From assembly GCA_900544375.1 (NCBI GenBank), contig UQUZ01000043.1, forward strand, positions 1-23,509: a DNA stretch of 23,509 nt. Reading direction: 5' to 3'. Of this stretch, positions 15,580 to 22,123 are shown in pieces. The stretch's first letter is position 1, and each line of letters begins with the position of its first letter. The stretch is from an uncultured Oscillospiraceae bacterium. GTDB lineage: Bacteria > Bacillota > Clostridia > Oscillospirales > Acutalibacteraceae. Position numbers and translations under genes: made by a program. The notes under the pieces are model-generated. The model was not told the origin of the DNA. It worked only from the letters and a program-made list of their open reading frames with translations, and did not search any database.

Positions 15580-15636
15580 ACGCATCCCGAAAGCCTGTTT
15601 TTCTGCCGTGCGGGAAAGAAAGGAAGGCGAGAAGAT

Positions 15637-17178
15637 ATGGAGTTGATAAGCAGCAATTCCGATTTAACGCAATGGATGGCCTGGGCGCAGCAAAAGGCCG
15701 CTTCTTTTGTGATGACCGGGCAATCCGGGCCTGTGAACCGCGGAGACGGTGGAAAGTGGTATGGGCCGTCGGGGCGTTTTTCCAACCGTAGCCGTGTGAT
15801 CAGGCGGCCCAACAGGCAGTGGGCGCAGCCGAAAGACTATCTCCCATCTTATTGGGCGGGGTATCATGACCGCACAGCCTTTTACATCCGGGATTTTGTC
15901 CATCAGGCGGCCGGAGCTGAGTATTTGGGATATCATGAAGAGAATTATCAGATGATGCGCTGCTTTGTGGAAGGCGCTTGTGCGGATACCGGCTGGTATG
16001 CTCCCTGGGCGCTGAATTTTGATGGCAGCCTTTATTATATGGACACTCCCAATCACCGTAGGTTCGTGCGGGAGCTTACCGCCCAGTATGAGCTGGTCGA
16101 AACCATATGCAAGCTTTATTTCCTCTCCGGAGACAGCCGCTATCTGGATCGCCAAATGCGCACATTTACCGAACGAATTCTTGGAGAATTTACCCAGCGA
16201 CACGACGGAATGGTGTTCTCCATAAAAAATGGAATTCCAGAGGGGCGCGGCAATATTTGGCGTGGATCAGCCAGTTACAATGAATCCGGGCGGTCGCTTG
16301 CAGAAGCGGGCGACAGCATTGCGGCGCTTTATCAGGCGCTGGCAGCATTCGGCAAACTGTTGGAAGCCCTAGGGGAGCGGGAGTCGGCGGGTGGTTACCT
16401 CCGGCGCGCTGCGGAGCTGAGATCCTATTTCAATGATGTGTGGAGCCTTCCGCCGGAGGGCAACGGCTATGTGTTCGGGATCGATCAAAAAGGCCGGAAA
16501 TATTGGCGTTGGGAGAGATCGGCCAAAGGAATCACCGGCGCGGAAACTTGCTTCTTTCTGCCGATGAAGCTGTTAACCGAACCAGGGGAGCGCAATAACC
16601 TGCTGCTGGAAGAGATCGACCAAAGAGCCGCTGATCCTCAGACTGCGGCGGTGAATATCGAGAGCTATACTTATTTGCCGCAGGTTTTCTTCCCTTACCA
16701 GCAGGCAGAGCGCGCGTGGCGCTGGATGAAATATATTGGCGGTAGGCTTTTGTTACCGCATGTTCATGAGAGCCAGGGCCGCAATGAGGATTATCCGGAG
16801 CTTTCTTTTACCATGTTTTCTCATGCTGTTGAAGGGTTGGCCGGCTTTTCCGCCGACTTGCCGGCGGGAAGGATTGTTACTTGTCCCTGTCTGCCGGAGG
16901 AAGTTCCAGGGCTATCCATAAGAGGGCTGCGGCTAGGGGATTATAGCATGGATTTTGAGCTTCTTTCCCATCACGAGGCGGCGTTCTACAACCATTCAAA
17001 CCGTCCGCTGTGCTGGAAATGCACGTTTGCAGGGCAATCTGCCCGGCAACCTGCTCATTTTGTAGTTGATGGGGCGGAATTGCAGCCACAATCTGAAACG
17101 GTGAACGGCGTTGCCCGTTCGTTTATTGAGGTATCTGTGCCGCCGCAGTCTGGCAAAAAGGTTTCTGCCCTAAACTAG
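15637..17178 (+). CDS. Putative six-hairpin glycosidase
   Basis: This 513-residue soluble protein has no signal peptide and looks like an (alpha/alpha)6 barrel glycosidase or related glycan enzyme; I do not recognise the exact family. Between residues 70 and 130 the helix pairs hold HDR (77-79), YIRDFVHQ (83-90), LGYHEENYQMMRCF (97-110) and YAPWALNFDG (121-130), a pattern common in such folds. Candidate acids are D78, D86, E216 (in YNESGRS) and E303 (in GAETCFFLP). Aromatic-rich segments (YWRWER 289-294, RAWRWMKY 359-366, LPHVHES 373-379) fit a sugar-binding cleft. Residues after ~405 look beta-rich. ATG 15637 follows GGAAGG. It is downstream of the GPH symporter under AraC, so it likely cleaves the imported sugar. 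Confidence in the fold is moderate, in the substrate low. Confidence 0.7.
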   Translation: MELISSNSDLTQWMAWAQQKAASFVMTGQSGPVNRGDGGKWYGPSGRFSNRSRVIRRPNRQWAQPKDYLPSYWAGYHDRTAFYIRDFVHQAAGAEYLGYHEENYQMMRCFVEGACADTGWYAPWALNFDGSLYYMDTPNHRRFVRELTAQYELVETICKLYFLSGDSRYLDRQMRTFTERILGEFTQRHDGMVFSIKNGIPEGRGNIWRGSASYNESGRSLAEAGDSIAALYQALAAFGKLLEALGERESAGGYLRRAAELRSYFNDVWSLPPEGNGYVFGIDQKGRKYWRWERSAKGITGAETCFFLPMKLLTEPGERNNLLLEEIDQRAADPQTAAVNIESYTYLPQVFFPYQQAERAWRWMKYIGGRLLLPHVHESQGRNEDYPELSFTMFSHAVEGLAGFSADLPAGRIVTCPCLPEEVPGLSIRGLRLGDYSMDFELLSHHEAAFYNHSNRPLCWKCTFAGQSARQPAHFVVDGAELQPQSETVNGVARSFIEVSVPPQSGKKVSALN

Positions 17179-17207
17179 GCGGTTAAAGCGGCAAAAATAA
17201 AAAAGGA

Positions 17208-17246
17208 AGCGCGCTGCAAGGGAGCTTTGCGGCGCGCTATCTTTTT
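17208..17246 (+). terminator. Intrinsic terminator of the symporter-glycosidase operon
   Basis: AGCGCGCTGCAA (17208-17219) pairs with TTGCGGCGCGCT (17227-17238) with one G-T wobble, followed by ATC and five T (17242-17246). It lies 30 nt after the glycosidase stop. Confidence 0.88.
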
Positions 17247-17295
17247 GTGAAGGGAATGGCTTACACACGTTATTGTAACTATTTTGTGAACTCCC

Positions 17296-17324
17296 TTGAC
17301 ATCGGGTGCAAACTGTATTATTGT
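17296..17324 (+). promoter_or_regulatory. Promoter of the GntR-ABC operon
   Basis: Consensus TTGACA (17296-17301) is followed after 17 bp by TATTGT (17319-17324). The -10 box is inside the left arm of the inverted repeat at 17315-17348, so a bound repressor would block polymerase. Confidence 0.75.
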
Positions 17325-17348
17325 ATTATCATCTTAATACAATAATAC
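17315..17348. promoter_or_regulatory. Operator: perfect 14-bp inverted repeat
   Basis: GTATTATTGTATTA (17315-17328) and TAATACAATAATAC (17335-17348) are perfect inverted complements separated by six bases. They cover the -10 box and the transcript start and end 2 bp before the ribosome site of the GntR gene, an ideal autoregulatory operator. GntR proteins of the YtrA branch act as dimers on such repeats. Confidence 0.85.
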
Positions 17349-17362
17349 AAGGAGGCGCACAG

Positions 17363-17728
17363 ATGACATGGATCATCACTGCCGACCGGCCGATTTATCT
17401 CCAGCTGGTTGAGCAGTTGGAACTTGCGATCGTCGCAGGGGAATACCGGGCCGGCGGGAAGCTGCCAAGCGTTCGGGAGCTCGCCGCCGAGGCGGCAGTC
17501 AACCCCAACACGATGCAGCGGGCTATGCAGGAGCTGGAGGCACGTGGCCTCATCAACACGCAGCGGACAGCTGGGCGTACCATTACGGAGGATGAAACAA
17601 TGATTCAGGCATTGAGGCAGCAAAAGGCGCAAGAGCAAATCGCCCAGTTCTGGGCAGCTATGCAGAAGCTCGGATTTACCCAGGCGGAAGCTCTCTCGCT
17701 CTTAAAACAAACAAAGGAGAATGCATAA
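17363..17728 (+). CDS. GntR-family transcriptional repressor, YtrA type
   Basis: This 121-residue protein has an N-terminal winged helix (about 8-75) with the GntR signature YLQLVEQLELAIVAGEY, LPSVRELAAEAAVNPNT and AMQELEARGLI, followed by a short helical tail (~78-121), the compact YtrA layout with no large effector domain. Such proteins repress ABC transporter operons and often respond to cell-wall antibiotics or a transported ligand. ATG 17363 has AAGGAGG 6-7 nt upstream; a longer frame to 17306 crosses the operator. Its stop shares one base with the ATG of the ATPase gene (TAATG), so the genes are translated together. It likely represses its own operon through the inverted repeat at 17315. 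The trigger is unknown. Confidence 0.94.
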   Translation: MTWIITADRPIYLQLVEQLELAIVAGEYRAGGKLPSVRELAAEAAVNPNTMQRAMQELEARGLINTQRTAGRTITEDETMIQALRQQKAQEQIAQFWAAMQKLGFTQAEALSLLKQTKENA

Positions 17729-18435
17729 TGGATGCGATTTTATCCTGCCAAGGGCTGACGAAGCTCTATGGGCAAAAGGCGGCGCTTGTCGATTTTACCT
17801 ACGATTTTCCAAAGGGACGGATCGTCGGCCTCCTGGGGCCGAACGGCAGTGGAAAAACGACGCTGTTAAAGCTTACAGCCGGGTTGCTCACTGCCACGCG
17901 GGGAAGCATCCGCGTCTGTGGTCTGGAACCGGGGACGGAGACAAAAAAGCGCGTTTCCTTCCTGCCGGAGCGTAGCTGCCTGCCTGCTGGGATGCGTGTG
18001 CGCGAGGCACTAGAATTTTTCGGGGATTTCTATGCGGATTTTCAGCTTGATAAAGCGGCGGAAATGCTGAAGGATTTGCAAATTCAGCCAAATGATAAGT
18101 TAAACGCTCTAAGCAAGGGCACGCGGGAGAAATTGCAGCTTGCATTGGTGATGAGCCGCAAGGCGGAGCTCTATCTGCTCGACGAGCCGATCGGCGGAGT
18201 GGATCCGGCTGCACGCGACTATATTCTCAATACGATCATTCGCAATTATAACGAGGATGCAACGATGATTTTATCCACCCACCTGATTCACGATATCGAA
18301 GCAGTGTTCGACGATGTTGTGATGATCGGAGGAGGACATATCGTGCTTGCAGGCAGCGTAGATGCGATTCGTGAAGAACGGGATAAAAGCATTGATACAA
18401 TATTCAGGGAGGTATTCAGATGCTGGGGAAACTGA
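17728..18435 (+). CDS. ABC transporter ATP-binding protein (YtrB-like)
   Basis: This 235-residue ATPase powers a membrane exporter. Motifs: Walker A GPNGSGKT (37-44), signature near 128-137 reading LSKGTREKLQ in place of the common LSGGQ, Walker B LYLLDEP (148-154), D-loop GGVDP and H-loop histidine at 185. The Q-loop position reads FLPER (79-83) without the glutamine, as in many CcmA-like ABC-2 partners. It sits between the YtrA-type regulator and the ABC-2 permease, and its end overlaps the permease start by 16 nt, a sign of one complex. The likely function is export or defence against envelope stress, as inferred from known YtrA-regulated systems. Confidence 0.94.
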   Translation: MDAILSCQGLTKLYGQKAALVDFTYDFPKGRIVGLLGPNGSGKTTLLKLTAGLLTATRGSIRVCGLEPGTETKKRVSFLPERSCLPAGMRVREALEFFGDFYADFQLDKAAEMLKDLQIQPNDKLNALSKGTREKLQLALVMSRKAELYLLDEPIGGVDPAARDYILNTIIRNYNEDATMILSTHLIHDIEAVFDDVVMIGGGHIVLAGSVDAIREERDKSIDTIFREVFRCWGN

Positions 18436-19250
18436 TCAAGCATGAATTCAAAGCGACGGCGAAGCTCCTGTTGCCGCTGTTGGCGGCAGTGCTTGCCCTG
18501 ATGGGCGGGTTCCAGGTTATCTTTCTGGTGGTGAAATTGCTCACGGGGCGAAATGATTCGCACCCGCTGGTGGCGGTGCTTTTTGCCCTCTTTGCCGTTC
18601 TGGCGGCATTTGCCCTGCTTGCCATGTTGGCCGTCATCGTCATTGTGGCCGTTCAGCGGTTTTATAAAAACCTGCTTGGTGATGAAGGCTATCTCATGTT
18701 TACGCTTCCGGCCACGCCGGGGCAGCAGATTTTCTCGAAGCTGCTGGTAAGCCTAGTTTGGTCGCTTATGGGTATCGTTGTTGTAATTCTGGGAGGCGTT
18801 CTATTTGTATGGAATCTCCCGGAGATTGCGAACGCGCCCGCTATTCTGGCAAGCTTTCGGAGCGAAACCGGCATGAGCATATGGCTGGCCGCGCTTCTTC
18901 TAGCGCTGTTTATGGTGTTGGCGTTTTCCAATACCTACCTGCATTTCTATCTCTGCATGGCAATCGGGGGGCAGTGGCCGCAGAACCGGTTGCTTGCGAG
19001 CGCGGCGGCATACCTGATCCTCAACACACTTTTGCAGTTTGTGATGATGTTCGGTATGATTACGGCGGCGCTGGCGTTTCACTTTGCAGATATGAGCTTT
19101 TTCCGAGGTTTTCAATCTTTGGCCGAGCAATCCCCCGCTCTGTTTATCTACAGCATGCTCGGCATAGGCGCAGGGTTGATGATTTTTTTGGATGTGATTT
19201 ATTACCTTACCACGCGTTGGCTGCTGAGCCGGCGGCTGAATCTTGCATAA
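18420..19250 (+). CDS. ABC-2-type transporter permease
   Basis: This 276-residue protein has about six hydrophobic helices: roughly 15-40, 52-78, 105-130, 155-180, 190-225 and 240-265. It starts MLGKLIKHEFKATAKLLLP, an amphipathic cytosolic lead typical of ABC-2 permeases. It is the membrane part of the exporter driven by the upstream ATPase. ATG 18420 lies inside the end of the ATPase gene and is preceded by GGGAGG with 7 nt spacing. A loop with RSETGMSIW lies between helices 3 and 4. No specificity can be read. Confidence 0.88.
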   Translation: MLGKLIKHEFKATAKLLLPLLAAVLALMGGFQVIFLVVKLLTGRNDSHPLVAVLFALFAVLAAFALLAMLAVIVIVAVQRFYKNLLGDEGYLMFTLPATPGQQIFSKLLVSLVWSLMGIVVVILGGVLFVWNLPEIANAPAILASFRSETGMSIWLAALLLALFMVLAFSNTYLHFYLCMAIGGQWPQNRLLASAAAYLILNTLLQFVMMFGMITAALAFHFADMSFFRGFQSLAEQSPALFIYSMLGIGAGLMIFLDVIYYLTTRWLLSRRLNLA

Positions 19251-19298
19251 CCGGCGAAAAGATATATGATAAAGCAGATCAATAGAAAGGTTGGAAAT

Positions 19299-19514
19299 AT
19301 GATGGAGCAGAAGCAGTATGTTTGCCCCAAATGCGGCAACACACAGTATGAACACGATCAATTTCAGGCGACGGGCGGCAATTTTGCGAAAATATTTGAT
19401 GTGCAGAATAAAAAGTTCATTACAATCACCTGCACAGAGTGCGGCTATACCGAGCTTTATCAGAGCGGAGGCAGCGCGGGCTGGGATGTGCTTGATTTCC
19501 TGCTTGGCGGCTGA
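19299..19514 (+). CDS. Small zinc-ribbon protein (DUF2082-like)
   Basis: This 71-residue protein has two CxxC knuckles, CPKC near residues 9-12 and CTEC near 47-50, that should hold one zinc ion, and a C-terminal GWDVLDFLLGG tail. The pattern fits the DUF2082 family of predicted nucleic-acid-binding zinc ribbons. ATG 19299 is preceded by AAAGG about 8 nt away; a frame start at 19266 has no ribosome site. It lies 48 bp after the permease and may be cotranscribed, although a functional link to the exporter is not shown. Confidence 0.8.
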   Translation: MMEQKQYVCPKCGNTQYEHDQFQATGGNFAKIFDVQNKKFITITCTECGYTELYQSGGSAGWDVLDFLLGG

Positions 19515-19539
19515 CCGGAGGAAGGATCGAAAGCAAAAA

Positions 19540-19568
19540 GGGGACGCCTGCTTTTCTGCGGCGTCCCC
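19540..19568 (-). terminator. Intrinsic terminator between convergent operons
   Basis: GGGGACGCC (19540-19548) pairs perfectly with GGCGTCCCC (19560-19568). On the minus strand the stem is followed by TTTTTGC, so it ends the histidine kinase transcript; on the plus strand there is no T-run, though the stem also lies just after the zinc-ribbon gene. Confidence 0.82.
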
Positions 19569-19585
19569 ATCTGATGGCGTTGTGT

Positions 19586-20935
19586 TTATGTTGGAAATAT
19601 CACCAAGAAAGCGCTGCCCTTGCCCGGCTCGCTTTCCACCTGGATCGTGCCGTCGTGCGCTTGCACGATCCAGCGCACCATTGCAAGGCCCAGCCCGGCG
19701 CTGCCTCCCTGCGCACCGCTGCGGGAAGAGTCGACACGGTAGAAACGGTCGAAAATCCGATTGATGTGCTCTGGCGCGATGCCAATGCCGTCATCCTCGA
19801 TGGACAATCGGATACCGGTATCCTTCTGGATCAGACGAATCCATATATGGCCATACTCCTTGCCGTAAGAAATGGCATTTGATACGAGGTTCATCATCAT
19901 CCGGGTCAGCAGCGTCTGGTCGCCCTCCAGCATCACTTCCGGCTGCAACAAGCATTCGATCGAGATGCCGCGTTTGTCTGCCCGTTCGGCCAACTCTTCA
20001 GCCACTGTTTCGCAGAGCGTTGCAAGATCAATTGGTTCCTTCTCCAGGCGGAGCGTTTGATTATCCGCCCGCGTCAGTTCCAGCAGCTGCGCAACAAGGG
20101 CGGACATTTTTTTACCCTGTGATTGAATCGCCTGAAGCGCCCGTAGGGTTTCCTGTGGATCGCCGGGATTGGCTAGAGCGAAATCCGCCTGGGAGAGGAT
20201 CACGGAGATTGGTGTGCGCAGCTCATGAGAAGCGTCGGAGGTAAACTGCTTTTCCCGCTCAAAAGCGGCTTCCAGCCGATCCAGCATCGCGTTGAAGGCC
20301 TGTGCCAATCGGGCAATTTCATCCGATCCCTCATCCGGTAGGCGTGCGGAGAGGTCGCCGCTGCCGGAAATGCGGTTTGCCGCCTGGGTAATGCGCTCCA
20401 CGGGGCGAAAAGCCCGCTTGGTGATCAGGTAGCCGCCCGCCGCGGAGAGTAGCAATACGAGCGGGAAGCTCACCGTGGAAGCAACCGTCACATAATTCAG
20501 CGCGGAATCGTTTGCGCTGAGGGAGTAAATTCCCCGCACCCATACGCCGGTTTCACCGTAGCCGACATACATATCAAATACCTGCCACTTGCGGCCGCCG
20601 CCTTCCACGCCTTGATGGGTATCTGCAATTAAGGGCGTTTCCGCCGGGAATCCTGCTGGCGTACCGCCCAGCAGGAGCGTGCCGGCAGGGCCATAGAGCA
20701 CAAGCGTGATCCCATCGTGGTAGAGATCAATTCCGCTGTCGATTTCAAGCTGCCCGCCCTTGAAATCGATATCGTCAAATGCGTTTTCCACTGCGCTTTC
20801 CAAATCCGCCCGGGTAGAGTAGACAATCCGAAGGTCAAGCGCAAGGAAAACAAAGCCGAGCATCAGCGAGAGAATCACTGCGAGGATCGCCGTATAAAAG
20901 AGCGTGACTCGCAGTTTAATGGAGAGCTGTTTCAT
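19586..20935 (-). CDS. Sensor histidine kinase
   Basis: This 449-residue membrane kinase senses an outside signal and phosphorylates the neighbouring regulator. Order: helix 1 (~11-33), extracellular sensor region (~34-148), helix 2 (~150-172), HAMP (~173-222), HisKA with the H-box SDASHELRTPISVI (phosphorylated H237), and HATPase with N-box NLVSNAIS (N353), G1-box DDGIGI (381-386), F-box RIFDRFYRVD and G2-box GLGLAMV (414-420). This is the CusS/BaeS-like layout. The extracellular part (~115 residues) carries no domain I can name. It overlaps nothing but lies 22 nt after the response regulator stop in the same operon; AAAGG precedes ATG 20935 by 12 nt. Confidence 0.95.
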   Translation of the reverse strand: MKQLSIKLRVTLFYTAILAVILSLMLGFVFLALDLRIVYSTRADLESAVENAFDDIDFKGGQLEIDSGIDLYHDGITLVLYGPAGTLLLGGTPAGFPAETPLIADTHQGVEGGGRKWQVFDMYVGYGETGVWVRGIYSLSANDSALNYVTVASTVSFPLVLLLSAAGGYLITKRAFRPVERITQAANRISGSGDLSARLPDEGSDEIARLAQAFNAMLDRLEAAFEREKQFTSDASHELRTPISVILSQADFALANPGDPQETLRALQAIQSQGKKMSALVAQLLELTRADNQTLRLEKEPIDLATLCETVAEELAERADKRGISIECLLQPEVMLEGDQTLLTRMMMNLVSNAISYGKEYGHIWIRLIQKDTGIRLSIEDDGIGIAPEHINRIFDRFYRVDSSRSGAQGGSAGLGLAMVRWIVQAHDGTIQVESEPGKGSAFLVIFPT

Positions 20936-20957
20936 GGCTGGAACCCGCCTTTCGCGC

Positions 20958-21632
20958 TTATTCTGCTTTTAGCACATATCCCACCCCGCGAACGGTATGG
21001 ATCAGTTTTTGCCCATAACCTGTATCAATCTTTTTGCGTACATAACGGATATAAACATCCACCACATTGCTGCCGCCCTCAAAATCGTAGCTCCATACGT
21101 GCTGCTCGATCTGGTCACGCGTGAGCACAGCCCCTTGGTTGCGCAGCAGATATTCGAGCACCGCGTATTCCTTTTGTGAAAGCGTAATTTCCCTATCGCC
21201 GCGGGCGACCCGGCGGGTGTTGAGATCCATCGTCAGATCGGCCAGCTGAAGCAGATTTGAAACCGGTTCCTGCGCAGTGCGCCGCAGCAGCACGCGGATC
21301 CGCGCCGAAAGCTCCTCAAAGGAAAAAGGCTTTACCAGGTAATCGTCTGCACCGGTATCCAGCCCGGCAACACGGTCAGCTACTGTATCGCGTGCCGTAA
21401 GCAAAAGAACAGGCGTGTGGTTGCCCTGGGCGCGCATTTCCCGCAGGATGGAAAGGCCGTCCCGTCCTGGTAACATGATGTCGAGGATGACCGCGTCATA
21501 ATCAGTCAGCGCAATATAATCAAGCGCTTCTGTGCCATTCGCACAAGTGTCCACCCCATAGCCCTCTGCCTTGAGGCGTTTGGCGGTCACCTGCAAGAGG
21601 GCTGGTTCATCTTCTACATATAAAAGCCTCAT
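20958..21632 (-). CDS. OmpR/PhoB-family response regulator
   Basis: This 224-residue regulator has a receiver domain (1-115) with acidic pocket E7-D8, phosphorylated D51 in VILDIMLPGRDG, T79 and K101, and a C-terminal winged helix (~125-224) with LSQKEYAVLEYLLRNQG, VYIRYVRKKID and the ending VRGVGYVL. I chose ATG 21632 (MRLLYVED) since AAGGAG lies 7 nt upstream; the frame extends to 21653. The kinase follows 22 nt later. The divergent PepSY gene is a plausible target. The leader of about 200 nt is repeat-rich. Confidence 0.95.
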   Translation of the reverse strand: MRLLYVEDEPALLQVTAKRLKAEGYGVDTCANGTEALDYIALTDYDAVILDIMLPGRDGLSILREMRAQGNHTPVLLLTARDTVADRVAGLDTGADDYLVKPFSFEELSARIRVLLRRTAQEPVSNLLQLADLTMDLNTRRVARGDREITLSQKEYAVLEYLLRNQGAVLTRDQIEQHVWSYDFEGGSNVVDVYIRYVRKKIDTGYGQKLIHTVRGVGYVLKAE

Positions 21633-21668
21633 ATGGTTTCTCCTTCCGATCAATATACCAATGCATCT

Positions 21669-21709
21669 AAGTTTCAGGCTTTGAAGCTTTGTTTCAAAGC
21701 TTGAAACTT
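21669..21709. repeat. Long inverted repeat in the response-regulator leader
   Basis: Arms 21669-21685 and 21693-21709 (17 nt each) match with one mismatch around a 7-nt loop. A second, overlapping stem AAGCTTTG (21684-21691) and CAAAGCTT (21695-21702) is possible, so the region can fold two ways. There is no T-run next to it. It lies about 37 nt upstream of the response regulator start. Confidence 0.65.
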
Positions 21710-21710
21710 T

Positions 21711-21738
21711 ACGATCTGTTTGAATCTATCGTAGCATA
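21711..21738. repeat. 28-bp direct repeat, copy 1
   Basis: This 28-bp stretch, starting ACGATCTGTTTGAATC, is repeated at 21829-21856 with a single C/T difference. The spacing between copies is 118 bp. Read on the minus strand, this copy has TGCTACGAT, a degenerate version of the -10 box in copy 2. Confidence 0.8.
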
Positions 21739-21769
21739 CGCATAAAGCCTAGCCCTCTGCGAAAAATGG

Positions 21770-21814
21770 CGTTGCCGCTTTGCGGCAGGAGGCGTTTTGC
21801 GCCGACAGACATTT
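21770..21814. repeat. Diverged repeat shared with 3618-3662, copy B
   Basis: This is the second copy, in inverse orientation, between the direct repeats upstream of the response regulator. Sequence drift is mostly transitions (G to A, C to T). A 12-base piece of the core also occurs by chance in metH (near 11188), so GC-rich chance matches are possible. Confidence 0.4.
21773..21787. repeat. GC-rich stem TGCCGC-TTT-GCGGCA
   Basis: A perfect 6-bp stem with a TTT loop lies between the two direct-repeat copies. It is part of the stretch shared, in inverse orientation, with 3618-3662. Confidence 0.5.
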
Positions 21815-21821
21815 TTTGAAT

Positions 21822-21844
21822 GATTCAAACGATCTGTTTGAATC
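21822..21844. promoter_or_regulatory. Candidate operator, perfect 9-bp inverted repeat
   Basis: GATTCAAAC (21822-21830) and GTTTGAATC (21836-21844) are perfect inverted complements with a 5-base spacer. They lie right at the predicted start of the response regulator transcript, so a bound regulator could act on it directly. The right half belongs to direct-repeat copy 2 (21829-21856). Confidence 0.55.
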
Positions 21845-21845
21845 T

Positions 21846-21874
21846 ATTGTAGCATAAAAAATAGCCGGAAACAA
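21846..21874 (-). promoter_or_regulatory. Promoter of the response regulator-kinase operon
   Basis: On the minus strand TTGTTT (21869-21874) and TACAAT (21846-21851) are 17 bp apart, and TGC before TACAAT gives an extended -10. The start would be near 21839, leaving a leader of about 205 nt. Confidence 0.55.
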
Positions 21875-22023
21875 ACTGTTCCCGTGAACAGATGATACCT
21901 CTTGGGCCTGTGTTGTTTGGGCAGGCTTTGCTTTGTTACTCGCTTTGCTTCGTAATAAAAAATACTAGGTGTGGAATTGAAAAACTTTTTTCAAGCGCCC
22001 GTTTTTTAATCTTCCTCTCATTT

Positions 22024-22051
22024 TTGTCGGTTATTATGAAGCCATGATAAG
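22024..22051 (+). promoter_or_regulatory. Weak candidate promoter of the PepSY gene
   Basis: TTGTCG (22024-22029) and GATAAG (22046-22051) are 16 bp apart; each matches the consensus at four of six positions. This is the best pair near the gene, but I hold it weakly. Confidence 0.3.
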
Positions 22052-22091
22052 GAATGGCGGGACGCCGCCGCCTAATCAAATGCCCCATTCC
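22051..22091 (+). other. Possible stem in the PepSY leader
   Basis: GGAATGG (22051-22057) can pair with CCATTCC (22085-22091), enclosing a short GC stem (GGCG 22056-22059 with CGCC 22063-22066 competes with it). It lies 20 nt before the AGGAGG ribosome site. Weak evidence. Confidence 0.3.
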
Positions 22092-22123
22092 CCAAAATTT
22101 GAGAGCAATCAGGAGGTATTTTT

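Larger units (their letters stand above)
21633..22123. other. 491-bp repeat-rich intergenic region
   Basis: No gene is seen here. It holds a 17-bp-arm inverted repeat (21669-21709), a 28-bp direct repeat present twice (21711-21738 and 21829-21856), a GC stem (21773-21787), an inverted repeat at a predicted minus-strand transcript start (21822-21844), an 8-bp-arm palindrome TTGAAAAA-CT-TTTTTCAA (21977-21994) and a possible leader stem of the PepSY gene (22051-22091). TTGAA/TTCAA-like half-sites recur throughout, suggesting control of both neighbouring genes by one protein. Confidence 0.65.

Noticed and set aside
21711..21856. CRISPR array or mobile element insertion with target-site duplication
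   Set aside because: Only two repeat copies exist with a 90-bp gap, and no transposase or array structure; a 28-bp target duplication is also too long for common elements.
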